Below, piece by piece: positions 54,023 through 62,696 of a stretch of DNA of 64,000 nucleotides; position 1 is the first letter of the stretch; the number at the start of each line of letters is the position of its first letter. Source of the stretch: Saxibacter everestensis (GTDB lineage Bacteria; Actinomycetota; Actinomycetes; Actinomycetales; Brevibacteriaceae); contig NZ_CP090958.1 of the NCBI RefSeq assembly GCF_025787225.1, positions 1,889,856 through 1,953,855 of the forward strand, written 5' to 3'. The notes under the pieces are model-generated. The model was not told the DNA's origin. It did no database searches and saw only the letters and a list, made by a program, of their open reading frames with translations. The position numbers and the translations under genes were made by a program.

Positions 54023-55213
54023 CTATATTTTTATTCTCAGGTAGCCGGTGCCGGGTGGAGCCATCACTTTTGGCCAGCGGCCGGAATCGTCGATCAGGAT
54101 CAGATCCGCCCGCAGCCCCTCAATCAAGGCTCCCCTGTCACGCAATCCGGTTGCGGTTGCCGGGTTCGCAGTTACCATTGCCACGGCATTCGGCAAGCTG
54201 GCCGCACCCTGCCGTGCGACCTCGAAAGCACCGGCAAGCATGGCCGTCGGCAGATAGTCCGAGGCAATGACGTTTGCCGCGCCGGCCGCGATCAGCGCGA
54301 GCGCCGATACATTTCCCGCATGGGATCCGCCGCGCACGATGTTCGGTGCGCCCACCACCGACGCGAGACCACGGCAGCGAGCCGCTCGCCCCGCGACCGT
54401 GGTGGTCGGAAACTCCGCGATCGTGCCGCCGCGGCGAGCGAGCAGGTCGATGTCGCTTTCCGAAGCGGGGTCGTGACCGGCCAGAATGATCTTTCCCGCC
54501 CTCGCCAACCCGCCGAGCCAGTCCAGGGCCTCATCCCGGAACCCGAGGAACTCGTCGCGCGCCGCCGCCAGCGTGGATACGTGCGCGACGGATTCGGCCA
54601 TGCCCATTGCCCCCGTCTCCACCAGCCAGCGCTGCATCACAGCGGGATCGGCGTATTGGCCCTGTCCCGGGGTGTGATCCTCATGTGAGACGACGGGCCG
54701 ATTGGCGGCCGGGCAAGAGGGCATATCGTCCAGCGCCGCTCGTAACGCCGCGATGCCTGCCGGGCTGCGGATATCGACCCGGTGCAGGATGCGATGGTCG
54801 ACAGACGCGGATTGCCGTTGTGAAATGGCGGCAGAGATTCTGCCGGGGCCGTCCTGGTCAATCAGCAATCCGACTGCGGACAACTGCTGGAAAGCCACAC
54901 CGTGGAATCCGGTGGCGATACCAGCGGCCCGCAGCTGTGATTCGACCGAGGCCAGGGCGAAGTCGGCCGGAAGCGTCGCACCGGGTCGCGGGCAGTGCTC
55001 GCGACTGAGGTTGTCGCTATGAATATCGACCAGGCCAGGCAGACACAGCGCACCGCGGCCGTCGACATCGACGCGGCTGCCGCCTCCGCCGCCGCGGACC
55101 TCGGCGATGCTCCCGTCGCGAACAACAACGGTGGCATCATCTACGATCCGATCCCTGACCACCGCGCGAACATGGCCCAGCACGTAATTATCGAGCAGCT
55201 TGTCACCGGTCAT
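54023..55213 (-). CDS. phnM: PhnM-like amidohydrolase (ribose 1-methylphosphonate triphosphate diphosphatase family)
   Basis: 396 residues. Amidohydrolase metal ligands in LPGLVDIHSDNLSREHCPRP, and later GHDPASESDIDLLARRGGTIAEFPTT and HAGNVSALALIAAGAANVIASDYLP fit PhnM. In C-P lyase pathways PhnM removes diphosphate from a ribosyl phosphonate triphosphate. Here phnG-L are absent, so it may have another job. It is divergent from the PhnX-like gene; the 211-bp gap has repeated TTCGAA sites. Confidence 0.88.
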   Translation of the reverse strand: MTGDKLLDNYVLGHVRAVVRDRIVDDATVVVRDGSIAEVRGGGGGSRVDVDGRGALCLPGLVDIHSDNLSREHCPRPGATLPADFALASVESQLRAAGIATGFHGVAFQQLSAVGLLIDQDGPGRISAAISQRQSASVDHRILHRVDIRSPAGIAALRAALDDMPSCPAANRPVVSHEDHTPGQGQYADPAVMQRWLVETGAMGMAESVAHVSTLAAARDEFLGFRDEALDWLGGLARAGKIILAGHDPASESDIDLLARRGGTIAEFPTTTVAGRAARCRGLASVVGAPNIVRGGSHAGNVSALALIAAGAANVIASDYLPTAMLAGAFEVARQGAASLPNAVAMVTANPATATGLRDRGALIEGLRADLILIDDSGRWPKVMAPPGTGYLRIKI

Positions 55214-55270
55214 CGCCTCGAACGTAGCGAAACGAGGTTAACAACAGGTGACCGCTGCGCGTCCCCGGGG

Positions 55271-55374
55271 TTGTTCGAACAAGTGACCCCGGCTTGTCAT
55301 GAACGCTTCGCCGTCCGCTCGCCCTGATAACGCCGGTCATTCGAAACCGTCGGCCAATGTAGGACCTGTTCGAA
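55271..55374. promoter_or_regulatory. Cluster of TTCGAA elements in the phosphonate promoter region
   Basis: A perfect 12-bp palindrome TTGTTCGAACAA at 55271-55282, framed by GGGG/CCCC, and two more TTCGAA hexamers at 55340 and 55369. All lie between phnM and the PhnX-like gene. Candidate operators for the GntR/UTRA regulator encoded at the far end of the cluster. Confidence 0.5.
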
Positions 55375-55424
55375 AGCACCAGCCGGCCATTCGACAGCCG
55401 GATCAACACGTTGAGGAGCATCCG

Positions 55425-56180
55425 ATGGACCCAAGGCCATCCCCCGAACGTCCACATTCCGCCACCGGAAAGGGCCCGGGGAGGATCGGGCTGGTCTGCC
55501 TGGACATGGCGGGAACCACAGTCCGCGATGGCGGGGCCGTGATCGAGGCGTTCGACGCCGCCTTGGCCGACGCAGGCCTACAGGAAGGCAGCCAGGACTA
55601 TGAGAACGCAGCCGAGTACGCCCGGCTCACGATGGGCCAGTCGAAGATAGCGGTCTTCCGCGACATTTTCGGCGGTGATGAAGAGCTTGCCCTGCAGGCA
55701 AACAAATCGTTCGAAACGGCGTACGCCGAGTCGATCCATTCCCCCGGCGGCGCGGTGCCGATCCCCGGCGCTGAGGAAACAGTCGAGGCATGCCGGGCCG
55801 AAGGGATCCCGGTCGCCCTGACCACCGGATTCTCCGCCGCAACCCGAGACCAGCTGATAGCCGCCCTCGGCTGGGACGGCTTGTGTGATCTGGTGCTCTC
55901 CCCGGAAGACGCGGGGCGCGGCCGGCCGTACCCCGACATGCTGCTCACGGCGCTGATCCGTCTCGGCATCGACGATGTCGCGCAGATCGCCGCGGTGGGA
56001 GACACGACCAGCGACCTGCTGGCCGGTTCAAGGGCCGGGGCCAGCATCATCGCCGGGGTACGCACCGGGGCACACGGCGATGAGCAGTTCGCAACAGTAC
56101 CGCACACCCATGTCATTGACTCCGTAGCCGACCTGCCGAAGCTCATCGCCGCGTACAACTCGCGGCCGGCAGTAGCCTGA
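55425..56180 (+). CDS. Phosphonatase-like HAD hydrolase (PhnX-like)
   Basis: About 251 residues from the ATG at 55425, which has a GAGGAG site. HAD motif I is of phosphonatase type (LDMAGTT, nucleophile Asp27) rather than DxDxT. Cap-domain Lys74 in LTMGQSKIAVF corresponds to the Schiff-base lysine of phosphonoacetaldehyde hydrolase, and GRGRPYPDML carries Arg where most HADs have Lys. It should hydrolyse the C-P bond of phosphonoacetaldehyde or a close aldehyde. First gene of the plus-strand phn operon. Confidence 0.88.
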   Translation: MDPRPSPERPHSATGKGPGRIGLVCLDMAGTTVRDGGAVIEAFDAALADAGLQEGSQDYENAAEYARLTMGQSKIAVFRDIFGGDEELALQANKSFETAYAESIHSPGGAVPIPGAEETVEACRAEGIPVALTTGFSAATRDQLIAALGWDGLCDLVLSPEDAGRGRPYPDMLLTALIRLGIDDVAQIAAVGDTTSDLLAGSRAGASIIAGVRTGAHGDEQFATVPHTHVIDSVADLPKLIAAYNSRPAVA

Positions 56181-56195
56181 GAAGGGACTACCAAA

Positions 56196-57146
56196 GTGAA
56201 AAAGATAGTTTATGGCGCATTCGCCGCTACCGCACTGCTAGGCCTAAGCGCCTGCGGCGCCAGTAGCGCCGCCAGCGAGAAGGACAGCGACTTCCCCGCA
56301 GAGATCGTGCTCGGCGCGGTCCCCGCCGAGAACTCGACCGATCTAGCCGAGGGCTACGACCCGATCGTCAAGCTGCTGGAAGAAGAAACCGGCGCGAAGG
56401 TGGAGTTCAGCCAGGCCAGCGACTATGCCGGCGTGGTCGAAGGAATGATCGCGGGCAACGTCGACCTGGCAGTGTTCGGTCCGTTCGCCTACGTGATCGC
56501 CACCCAGAACGAAGCCGACATCACGCCGCTCGGCGCAGTCAAGCCCACCAAGGACGAACCTTCCGGATACAAGTCGTACGCCATCACCCAGGGCGACAAT
56601 GCCGGCATCGATGAGCTCAAGGACTTCGCCGGGAAGAAAGTGTGCTTCGTCGATCCCGGCTCGACCTCCGGCTTCCTCTACCCCAGTGCCGGACTGATCG
56701 AGGAAGGAATCATCAAATCGGCACGGGAGGAAGACCTCTCAGCCGGGGTCAAGCCGATCTACGCAGGCAGCCATGACGCCGCGGCGCTGGCCGTCAAGAA
56801 CGGTGAGTGCGATGCCGGCTTCGCGATGGAATCGATGATCGACAAGACGCTGCCCGCGAAGGGCGACTTGAAGGACGGCGACCTGAAGAAGGTGTGGACA
56901 TCGGAAACCATCGCCGGAAACGTGATGGCCGGCAGCAACGAGCTCGGCGACGCGGCTCTGGAGAAGCTCAGGAAAATCATCAAAGAGAAAGCCAACTCGG
57001 ACTACCTGAAGAAGAAGGGCTTCTGCGACGGTGACTGCACGCTGACCGACGAGGATGCCTGGGGCTTCGAGGGAACAGAAGACGCTGCCTATGACGGGGT
57101 CCGCGAAGTCTGCGCCACGACGAAATCCGACAAATGCGAGAACTGA
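56196..57146 (+). CDS. phnD: Phosphonate ABC transporter substrate-binding lipoprotein
   Basis: 316 residues. Signal peptide and lipobox LSAC (residue 20), then a PhnD fold: LGAVPAENSTDLAEGYDPIVKLLEEETG, DYAGVVEGMIAGNVDLAVFGPFAYVIA and KKVCFVDPGSTSGFLYPSAGL. A Cys-rich C-terminus (FCDGDCT ... VCATTKSDKCEN) suggests disulfides. Starts 15 bases after the PhnX-like gene with AAGGGA upstream, and runs into phnC. Confidence 0.93.
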   Translation: MKKIVYGAFAATALLGLSACGASSAASEKDSDFPAEIVLGAVPAENSTDLAEGYDPIVKLLEEETGAKVEFSQASDYAGVVEGMIAGNVDLAVFGPFAYVIATQNEADITPLGAVKPTKDEPSGYKSYAITQGDNAGIDELKDFAGKKVCFVDPGSTSGFLYPSAGLIEEGIIKSAREEDLSAGVKPIYAGSHDAAALAVKNGECDAGFAMESMIDKTLPAKGDLKDGDLKKVWTSETIAGNVMAGSNELGDAALEKLRKIIKEKANSDYLKKKGFCDGDCTLTDEDAWGFEGTEDAAYDGVREVCATTKSDKCEN

Positions 57147-57148
57147 CC

Positions 57149-57973
57149 GTGAACCAGCCGATTGAACCTCTCCGGGCTCCGGGTCAGCCGCCAGGATCAG
57201 CCGCCGACCCGGTGATCGACGCGCGCGGCATCACGAAACGCTTCGGTGATGTCACCGCCTTGCAGGGGGTCGATCTCGAGATCCGGCGCAGCGAACTCGT
57301 CATCCTGCTCGGCCTGTCCGGATCCGGGAAGTCGACCCTGTTGCGATGCCTGAACGGGCTGCACGGGATGGACACCGGTCAGGCCACCGTGCTCGGCCAA
57401 CCCGTGCATGGCGCTTCCGGCCGGCAGTTACGGTCCCTGCGCACCCGGGTTGGGTTCATCTTTCAGCAGTTCAACCTGGTGGGCCGGCTCAGCTGTCTGG
57501 AGAACGTGCTGATCGGGGCGCTTGGCCGGCTCCGTGGGCCGCGGTACGGCGTGCTGAGCTACTCCGCTGCCATGCGGCGCGAGGCGCTCGGTTACCTCGA
57601 TCGGGTGGGTCTGGCCGATAAGGCATTCCAGCGCGCCGACACGCTCTCCGGCGGCCAGCAACAACGGGTCGCCATCGCCCGGACCCTGATGCAGAAACCA
57701 GCGGTGGTGCTGGCGGACGAGCCGGTGGCCTCTCTGGATCCCGAGAACGCCGGGATCGTGATGGATCTGCTGTTCCAGGTGTGCCTCGAGGAGCAGCTCA
57801 CCGTGCTCTGCACGCTGCACCAGGTCGACCTCGCGCTCGAATGGGGGCAGCGCATAGTCGGCCTGCGCCATGGCAGCAAGGTGCTGGACCAGCCGACTCA
57901 AGGTCTGACCCGGGACAACGTGATGGAGATCTACCGCCGGGTCGCGGTCGACACCGCGGAGGCACCGGCGTGA
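57149..57973 (+). CDS. phnC: Phosphonate ABC transporter ATP-binding protein
   Basis: About 274 residues. Walker A GLSGSGKST, Q-loop FQQFNLVGRLS, signature [16 protein letters not shown], Walker B VVLADEPVASLDP and switch His in TLHQVDLAL. GTG at 57149 follows the phnD stop by 2 bases; an ATG at 57134 overlapping phnD is the alternative. Neither has a strong ribosome binding site, so translation is probably coupled. Confidence 0.93.
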   Translation: MNQPIEPLRAPGQPPGSAADPVIDARGITKRFGDVTALQGVDLEIRRSELVILLGLSGSGKSTLLRCLNGLHGMDTGQATVLGQPVHGASGRQLRSLRTRVGFIFQQFNLVGRLSCLENVLIGALGRLRGPRYGVLSYSAAMRREALGYLDRVGLADKAFQRADTLSGGQQQRVAIARTLMQKPAVVLADEPVASLDPENAGIVMDLLFQVCLEEQLTVLCTLHQVDLALEWGQRIVGLRHGSKVLDQPTQGLTRDNVMEIYRRVAVDTAEAPA

Positions 57974-59610
57974 CGCTGACTACGACCCGCGAGACAGAGG
58001 CCGTGACCGACGGCCGGATGCCCATCCGGCCGCCGGTCACCCGGCAAAAGATCACCGCCGCAATCGTCGCTGCGCTGGCCATCGCCGCGACCATCGCGAG
58101 CGCCGTCTACATCGAGTTCGACCTCGCCACCCTCAGCGACGGGTTCGGCTCCGTGCTCAACCTGGTCGAACGGATGCTGCCGCCCGAGACCGAGAACCCC
58201 GGGCGCATCGCCGACCTCGCGATCGAGACGCTGATGATTGCGCTGCTGGGCACTGTCTTCGCCACTATCGTCTCGATACCGCTGGCCTTCCTGGCCGCGC
58301 AGAACACCACTCCGAACCGCGCCGTCTACGGCGTGGCCCGCGGGGTTATCGCCGTCTGCAGAGCGGTCCCCGATCTGGTGTTCGCCGTCTTGCTGGTCCG
58401 GGCCATGGGCATCGGGATCCTCCCCGGAATTCTTGCCCTGGCGCTGCACTCCATCGGAATGCTGGCCAAGCTGTTCGCCGAGGCCATCGAGCGCACCGGG
58501 ACCGGCCCGCGCGAAGCTGCCCGCAGCGTCGGAGTCGGGCCGGTGCGCGAACTGGTCACCGCCGTGCTTCCGGAGGTGGTTCCGTCGTGGATCTCGACCT
58601 TCATCTACCGGATCGACATCAATCTGCGCACCTCCGTCGTGCTGGGTTTCGTCGGAGCCGGCGGGATCGGTTTCGCGCTGCAGGATTCCCTGCGCGGCCT
58701 CGTCTACGACAAGGCCATCGGCATTGTCCTGGTCATCCTCGGGATGATCGTGGCTATGGAGCTGGTGTCCATCGGCGCCCGCCGGCTGCTGCTGTCCTCG
58801 GAATCCAATCCGGGCGCGCCCCGGAATTTGCACACCGTGACCCCGCCGTGGACCCGTGAGCGATTTGCCCGCCTCGGGTTCGGTGCCCTGCTGGTCGCGG
58901 CGATCGGTTATGCCTTCGCAAGCCTGAAGATCGATCCCTGGCAGATCGCCACGAGCTTTCCGGCAATGATCGAGGTCGCCGGGAAACTGCTGCCGCCCCA
59001 TTTCACCCTGGCCGGCGACCAGCTCGTTTTCGCCGTCCTGGAAACATTGGCCATCGGCCTGGTCGCGACGGCGGCCGGCACCGTGCTGTCGGTGCCGCTG
59101 GGGCTCCTCGCCGCCCGGAACGTGTCACCGCACCCCAGCGTCTACTCAGGCGCACGGGCGGTGACGCTCGGGGTCCGAGCCGTGCCGGAGCTGATCATGG
59201 CCGTAATATTCGTGGCGGCAGTCGGGCTGGGACCGATCGCTGGTGCCTGTGCGCTGGCAATCGGCTCGATGGGTTTCCTCGGCAAGCTGATCTCTGACGC
59301 GACAGAGGAGATCGACCCCGGTGCCGCTGAAGCCGTGCGCTCGGTGGGCGGCGGCTGGTGGCAGGTGCTATTCGCCGCGGTGCTGCCGCAGCTCATGCCG
59401 GCGCTGGTCGGCTCGACGCTGTACATGCTCGACGTCAACATCCGCACCTCCACTGTGCTCGGCATCGTCGGTGCGGGCGGCGTCGGTTTCTTGTTGTTGG
59501 AGGCCGTCCGCACGCTCAACTTCGAGTTCGCCGGCGCAATAATCCTGATCATCTTCGCGGTGGTCTATCTAATCGAAAGGCTGTCCGGATGGGCTCGTTC
59601 ACAGATGTAA
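57970..59610 (+). CDS. phnE: Phosphonate ABC transporter permease, fused double PhnE
   Basis: About 546 residues carrying two complete PhnE domains in one chain: EAA loops EAARSVGVGPVRELVTAVLPE (first half) and EAVRSVGGGWWQVLFAAVLPQ (second half), each followed by an INLRTS/VNIRTS-type stretch. The usual system uses one or two separate PhnE proteins, so this is a fused channel. Starts GTG at 57970, overlapping the phnC stop (GTGA). Confidence 0.93.
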   Translation: MTLTTTRETEAVTDGRMPIRPPVTRQKITAAIVAALAIAATIASAVYIEFDLATLSDGFGSVLNLVERMLPPETENPGRIADLAIETLMIALLGTVFATIVSIPLAFLAAQNTTPNRAVYGVARGVIAVCRAVPDLVFAVLLVRAMGIGILPGILALALHSIGMLAKLFAEAIERTGTGPREAARSVGVGPVRELVTAVLPEVVPSWISTFIYRIDINLRTSVVLGFVGAGGIGFALQDSLRGLVYDKAIGIVLVILGMIVAMELVSIGARRLLLSSESNPGAPRNLHTVTPPWTRERFARLGFGALLVAAIGYAFASLKIDPWQIATSFPAMIEVAGKLLPPHFTLAGDQLVFAVLETLAIGLVATAAGTVLSVPLGLLAARNVSPHPSVYSGARAVTLGVRAVPELIMAVIFVAAVGLGPIAGACALAIGSMGFLGKLISDATEEIDPGAAEAVRSVGGGWWQVLFAAVLPQLMPALVGSTLYMLDVNIRTSTVLGIVGAGGVGFLLLEAVRTLNFEFAGAIILIIFAVVYLIERLSGWARSQM

Positions 59611-60683
59611 TCCCCGAGGAGCTGTCCGGTTCGCAGGGGTTCGCGACGGCACAGGTCTGGCTCGGCGCAGGGCCGTTCGAATCGCGAATCGTCCCGCTGC
59701 CAGTTGTCAAGGACGGCGACGTGCTGGTCGCAATCAGCCTCGCCACGGTCTGCGGCAGCGACCGGCACACCGTGGCCGGAAGGCGTGAGGCGCCGGCGCC
59801 CGGAATCCTCGGGCACGAGGCGGTCGGCGAGATTGTCGCGATCGGCGCCGGCGGCGCCGCCGGAATCGACGGCACGCCGCTGGCGATTGGCGACCGGGTG
59901 GTCTGGAGCGTCGTGCGCAGCTGCGGCACGTGTGATCGCTGCGGTTCCGGCCGGATGGCGAAGTGCCGGGCGGCGAGCAAGGTCGGACACGAGAAACTTG
60001 CCGGGCCGTGGGCCCTTTCCGGATGCTACGCCTCGCATATCCACCTTCCGGCCGGAAGCCGGATCGCCACGCTTCCCCGGTCGATGCCCGATAAGGTCGC
60101 GGCACCGGCCGGCTGTGCGACCGCCACGGTGATGGCCGCAGGAGAAGCCGCCGGCCCGATGTCCGGTCGACGGGTGCTGGTGATCGGCGCCGGAATGCTC
60201 GGCATCACCGCAGCGGCGCTTGCCGCCGACCAGCAGGCGGCGGAAATCATCGTGAGCGACCCGGACCCTCGACGACTGCGGCTGGCCGAACGGTTCGGCG
60301 CGACGTCGACGGTACCTGCCGACCACGGGACCCTGCCGGACTCGGTGGACATCGCCCTCGATTTCTCCGGTAGCTCCGCCGCACTCGAAGGACTGGTTGA
60401 CCGATTGGACACCGGCGGCCGGCTGGTCCTGATCGGTTCAGTCGCACCCGGGCCGAACATCCGGATCGACCCGGAACGGATCGTCCGTCGTTGGCTGACC
60501 GTCACCGGAGTGCACAACTACGAACCTAAGCATCTGGTGGCGGCGGTCGACCTGTTGGCCCGGACCGAGCGGCTCCCCTGGGCCGACCTGGTGTCGTCTG
60601 TTCGCCCACTCGACGAAATCAACCGGATACTCTTCGCGGAACCCGGCGAAGTCTCCCAACCACGAATGGCGGTGCGTCCATGA
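59589..60683 (+). CDS. Phosphonate-associated zinc-binding alcohol dehydrogenase
   Basis: About 364 residues. Catalytic zinc ligands in VCGSDRHT and GHEAVGE, structural zinc in CGTCDRCGSGRMAKC and a Rossmann motif VLVIGAGMLGITAAALA. The family is repeatedly found beside phosphonate genes (TIGR03366-type). It would interconvert a phosphono-alcohol and aldehyde. ATG at 59589 with GAAAGG upstream, overlapping the end of phnE by 22 bases. Confidence 0.85.
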   Translation: MGSFTDVIPEELSGSQGFATAQVWLGAGPFESRIVPLPVVKDGDVLVAISLATVCGSDRHTVAGRREAPAPGILGHEAVGEIVAIGAGGAAGIDGTPLAIGDRVVWSVVRSCGTCDRCGSGRMAKCRAASKVGHEKLAGPWALSGCYASHIHLPAGSRIATLPRSMPDKVAAPAGCATATVMAAGEAAGPMSGRRVLVIGAGMLGITAAALAADQQAAEIIVSDPDPRRLRLAERFGATSTVPADHGTLPDSVDIALDFSGSSAALEGLVDRLDTGGRLVLIGSVAPGPNIRIDPERIVRRWLTVTGVHNYEPKHLVAAVDLLARTERLPWADLVSSVRPLDEINRILFAEPGEVSQPRMAVRP

Positions 60684-61849
60684 GCGCAAAAGTACTGATT
60701 GTCGGCGGCGGAATCCTCGGCAGCATGCACGCCTTCCACGCCGTCCAGTCCGGTCACACAGTGGTGCAACTGGAACGTGAGGCAGATGCCCGAGGTGCGA
60801 GCGTGCGCAACTTCGGCCTGGTCTGGGTGTCGGGGCGCGCAACCGGTGCGGATCTTGAGCTTTCGCTTCGTGCCCGGGAGTTGTGGGAACGAGTCGCAGA
60901 GTCGGTCCCCGGCACCGGATTCCGGCCGAACGGGTCGCTCACCGTGGTGACGGACCCGGCCGAGCTCGCCGTGCTGGAACAGGTCTGCGCACGGAGCGAC
61001 GCCGGGCTGCGCGGGTTCGAGCTGCTGGATGCCGAAGGCGTACGGGAGCACAACCCGGCCGTCCGGGGCGACGTCCTCGCCGGGATGCTCTGCCGGCAGG
61101 ACGCCGCGGTCGAGCCGAGGCTGGTACCCAGGGCAATCCGCGCCGAGTTGGAGAAATCGGGACGGTACGAGTTCCATGCCGGTGTCGAGATCGCCGCCGT
61201 CGACGATGTGCCCTCCGGGGTTCTGCTCCGGGACAGCACCGGGAAGACCTGGTCGGCCGACCAGGCGATCGTGTGCACCGGCGCCTGGCACAACGGTGTC
61301 GCGGCGCCCTGGCTGCGCGACGTCGAAACCGTGCCGGTGCGTCGGGTCAGGTTGCATATGATGCAGACCGAATCGCTCGGCGAGACGCTCACCACGTCGG
61401 TGGCCGACGCCGATTCGCTTCGCTACTACCCCGGATTCGATGTGCCGGCTCTGAGCGTCATGCCGGCCCAGGAACCGAGCGCAAGGCAGTGGGGAATGCA
61501 GTTGCTGATGGTGCAACGCAACAACGGTGGGCTCACCATCGGCGACACCCACATGTACGACGAACCGTTCGGGTTCGATGTCGAGGAACGGCCGTATGAG
61601 CTCCTGGCCCGAAAGGCGGAACGAGTTCTGGGACACCGCATCCCGCGGATCGAACGCAGGTGGACCGGGGTCTACAGCCAGCTGGCTCCCGGGGTCGGTG
61701 ACTCCGTCAGCGGTGCCGTCGGCCAGGGCATCTACTACCACCGGGAGGTCGTACCGGATGTCCGCCTGGTCACCGGTCCCGGCGGACGCGGGATGACACA
61801 TTCACCGGCAATCGCGGAACAGACATTTAAGGCGGCAGGACTGCTCTAG
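60680..61849 (+). CDS. Phosphonate-associated FAD-dependent oxidoreductase
   Basis: 389-residue DAO-type flavoprotein (VLIVGGGILGSMHAFHAVQSGH) of the TIGR03364-like group found in phosphonate operons. Such enzymes oxidatively remove amines, which could turn (N-substituted) aminoethylphosphonate into phosphonoacetaldehyde for the PhnX-like hydrolase. Its start overlaps the alcohol dehydrogenase stop by 4 bases. Enzyme class is clear; the precise amine is inference. Confidence 0.87.
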   Translation: MSAKVLIVGGGILGSMHAFHAVQSGHTVVQLEREADARGASVRNFGLVWVSGRATGADLELSLRARELWERVAESVPGTGFRPNGSLTVVTDPAELAVLEQVCARSDAGLRGFELLDAEGVREHNPAVRGDVLAGMLCRQDAAVEPRLVPRAIRAELEKSGRYEFHAGVEIAAVDDVPSGVLLRDSTGKTWSADQAIVCTGAWHNGVAAPWLRDVETVPVRRVRLHMMQTESLGETLTTSVADADSLRYYPGFDVPALSVMPAQEPSARQWGMQLLMVQRNNGGLTIGDTHMYDEPFGFDVEERPYELLARKAERVLGHRIPRIERRWTGVYSQLAPGVGDSVSGAVGQGIYYHREVVPDVRLVTGPGGRGMTHSPAIAEQTFKAAGLL

Positions 61850-62583
61850 CGTCCTTCGGCGGACCCCTGGCCGCGATCGCCGCTTTCGAAGATGATCCGG
61901 ATCGCATCGGGGCGCATCCAGCGCCGAGTGAAGCACAGTGGTCTGCCGGTCCCGGTGTCACAGTTCAGGCTCTCGACCAGCCACGCTGCGTCGCCGGGAC
62001 GGCAGCCGAGGCCGCGGGCTGTGTCGGCATCCGTGATCTCGGTGCTGGCCCGCGACCAGGCCCGCCGGGGCGTCGCGCCTGCGACCTCACTGAGAATCCG
62101 ATGCAGGGATTCGGTCACCGTAGTAGCGATCAGCAGTTCCGGGACGACGTCAACCGGGACCCACTCCTCCCCCCAGGCCGCGAGCACGCCGTCGGTGTAG
62201 GACTGTCGCTTCAGCAGGTGGCACGGCGCGCCGGGCTCGAGCCGAAGGACGTCGGCCACGTCGGCCGGCGATGTTTGCTGCTCGCACAGCCTGACCACAC
62301 TTTTCGGCACGGCACCGCCGCGGCGAATGGTTTCACTCCATGACGGCGCGATGGCCTGGGAAATTGGATAGTCGATCCGCCGAGAGGTAAAAGTGCCCAC
62401 GCCCTGAATCCGGCGAATCACCATCCGCCGTTCCATTTCCTGTAGCGCAGCGCGCGCGGCCGCGCGGCCGACGCCGAAACGTTCAGCTGTTTCGTTCTCG
62501 CTGGCGATCCGAACCCCTGGCGGTACATCTGCCAGCTCGGCCGCAAGCCGGTCGGCAATTTCCCGATACTTACCGCTCGCCAC
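61846..62583 (-). CDS. GntR/UTRA family regulator (PhnF-like)
   Basis: About 245 residues. Winged helix-turn-helix of GntR type (SGKYREIADRLAAELADVPPGVRIASENETAERFGVGRAAARAALQEMERR) and a C-terminal UTRA ligand domain (LKRQSYTDGVLAAWGEEWVPVDVVPELL). It closes the phosphonate cluster, overlapping the oxidoreductase stop by 4 bases on the opposite strand, and very likely controls it. GTG at 62583 is preferred over a TTG at 62592. Confidence 0.87.
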   Translation of the reverse strand: MASGKYREIADRLAAELADVPPGVRIASENETAERFGVGRAAARAALQEMERRMVIRRIQGVGTFTSRRIDYPISQAIAPSWSETIRRGGAVPKSVVRLCEQQTSPADVADVLRLEPGAPCHLLKRQSYTDGVLAAWGEEWVPVDVVPELLIATTVTESLHRILSEVAGATPRRAWSRASTEITDADTARGLGCRPGDAAWLVESLNCDTGTGRPLCFTRRWMRPDAIRIIFESGDRGQGSAEGR

Positions 62584-62696
62584 GAGGCCCAAGTCTACGA
62601 CACGGGGGCAGGTCTGCTTGCTCTGGTCGGCGCGGCGGAGCCGGAGTAACGTCGAGTTCGAGGACCCGGATCGCCGAGGCGAGGAAACGTAAGGTC

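Noticed and set aside
57931-59001. 356-codon minus-strand frame over phnE
   Set aside because: Highly charged Gly/Asp/Gln-rich translation antisense to membrane helices; shadow.
59565-60326. 253-codon minus-strand frame over the alcohol dehydrogenase
   Set aside because: Antisense to zinc-ligand and Rossmann motifs; Arg/Gly-rich shadow.
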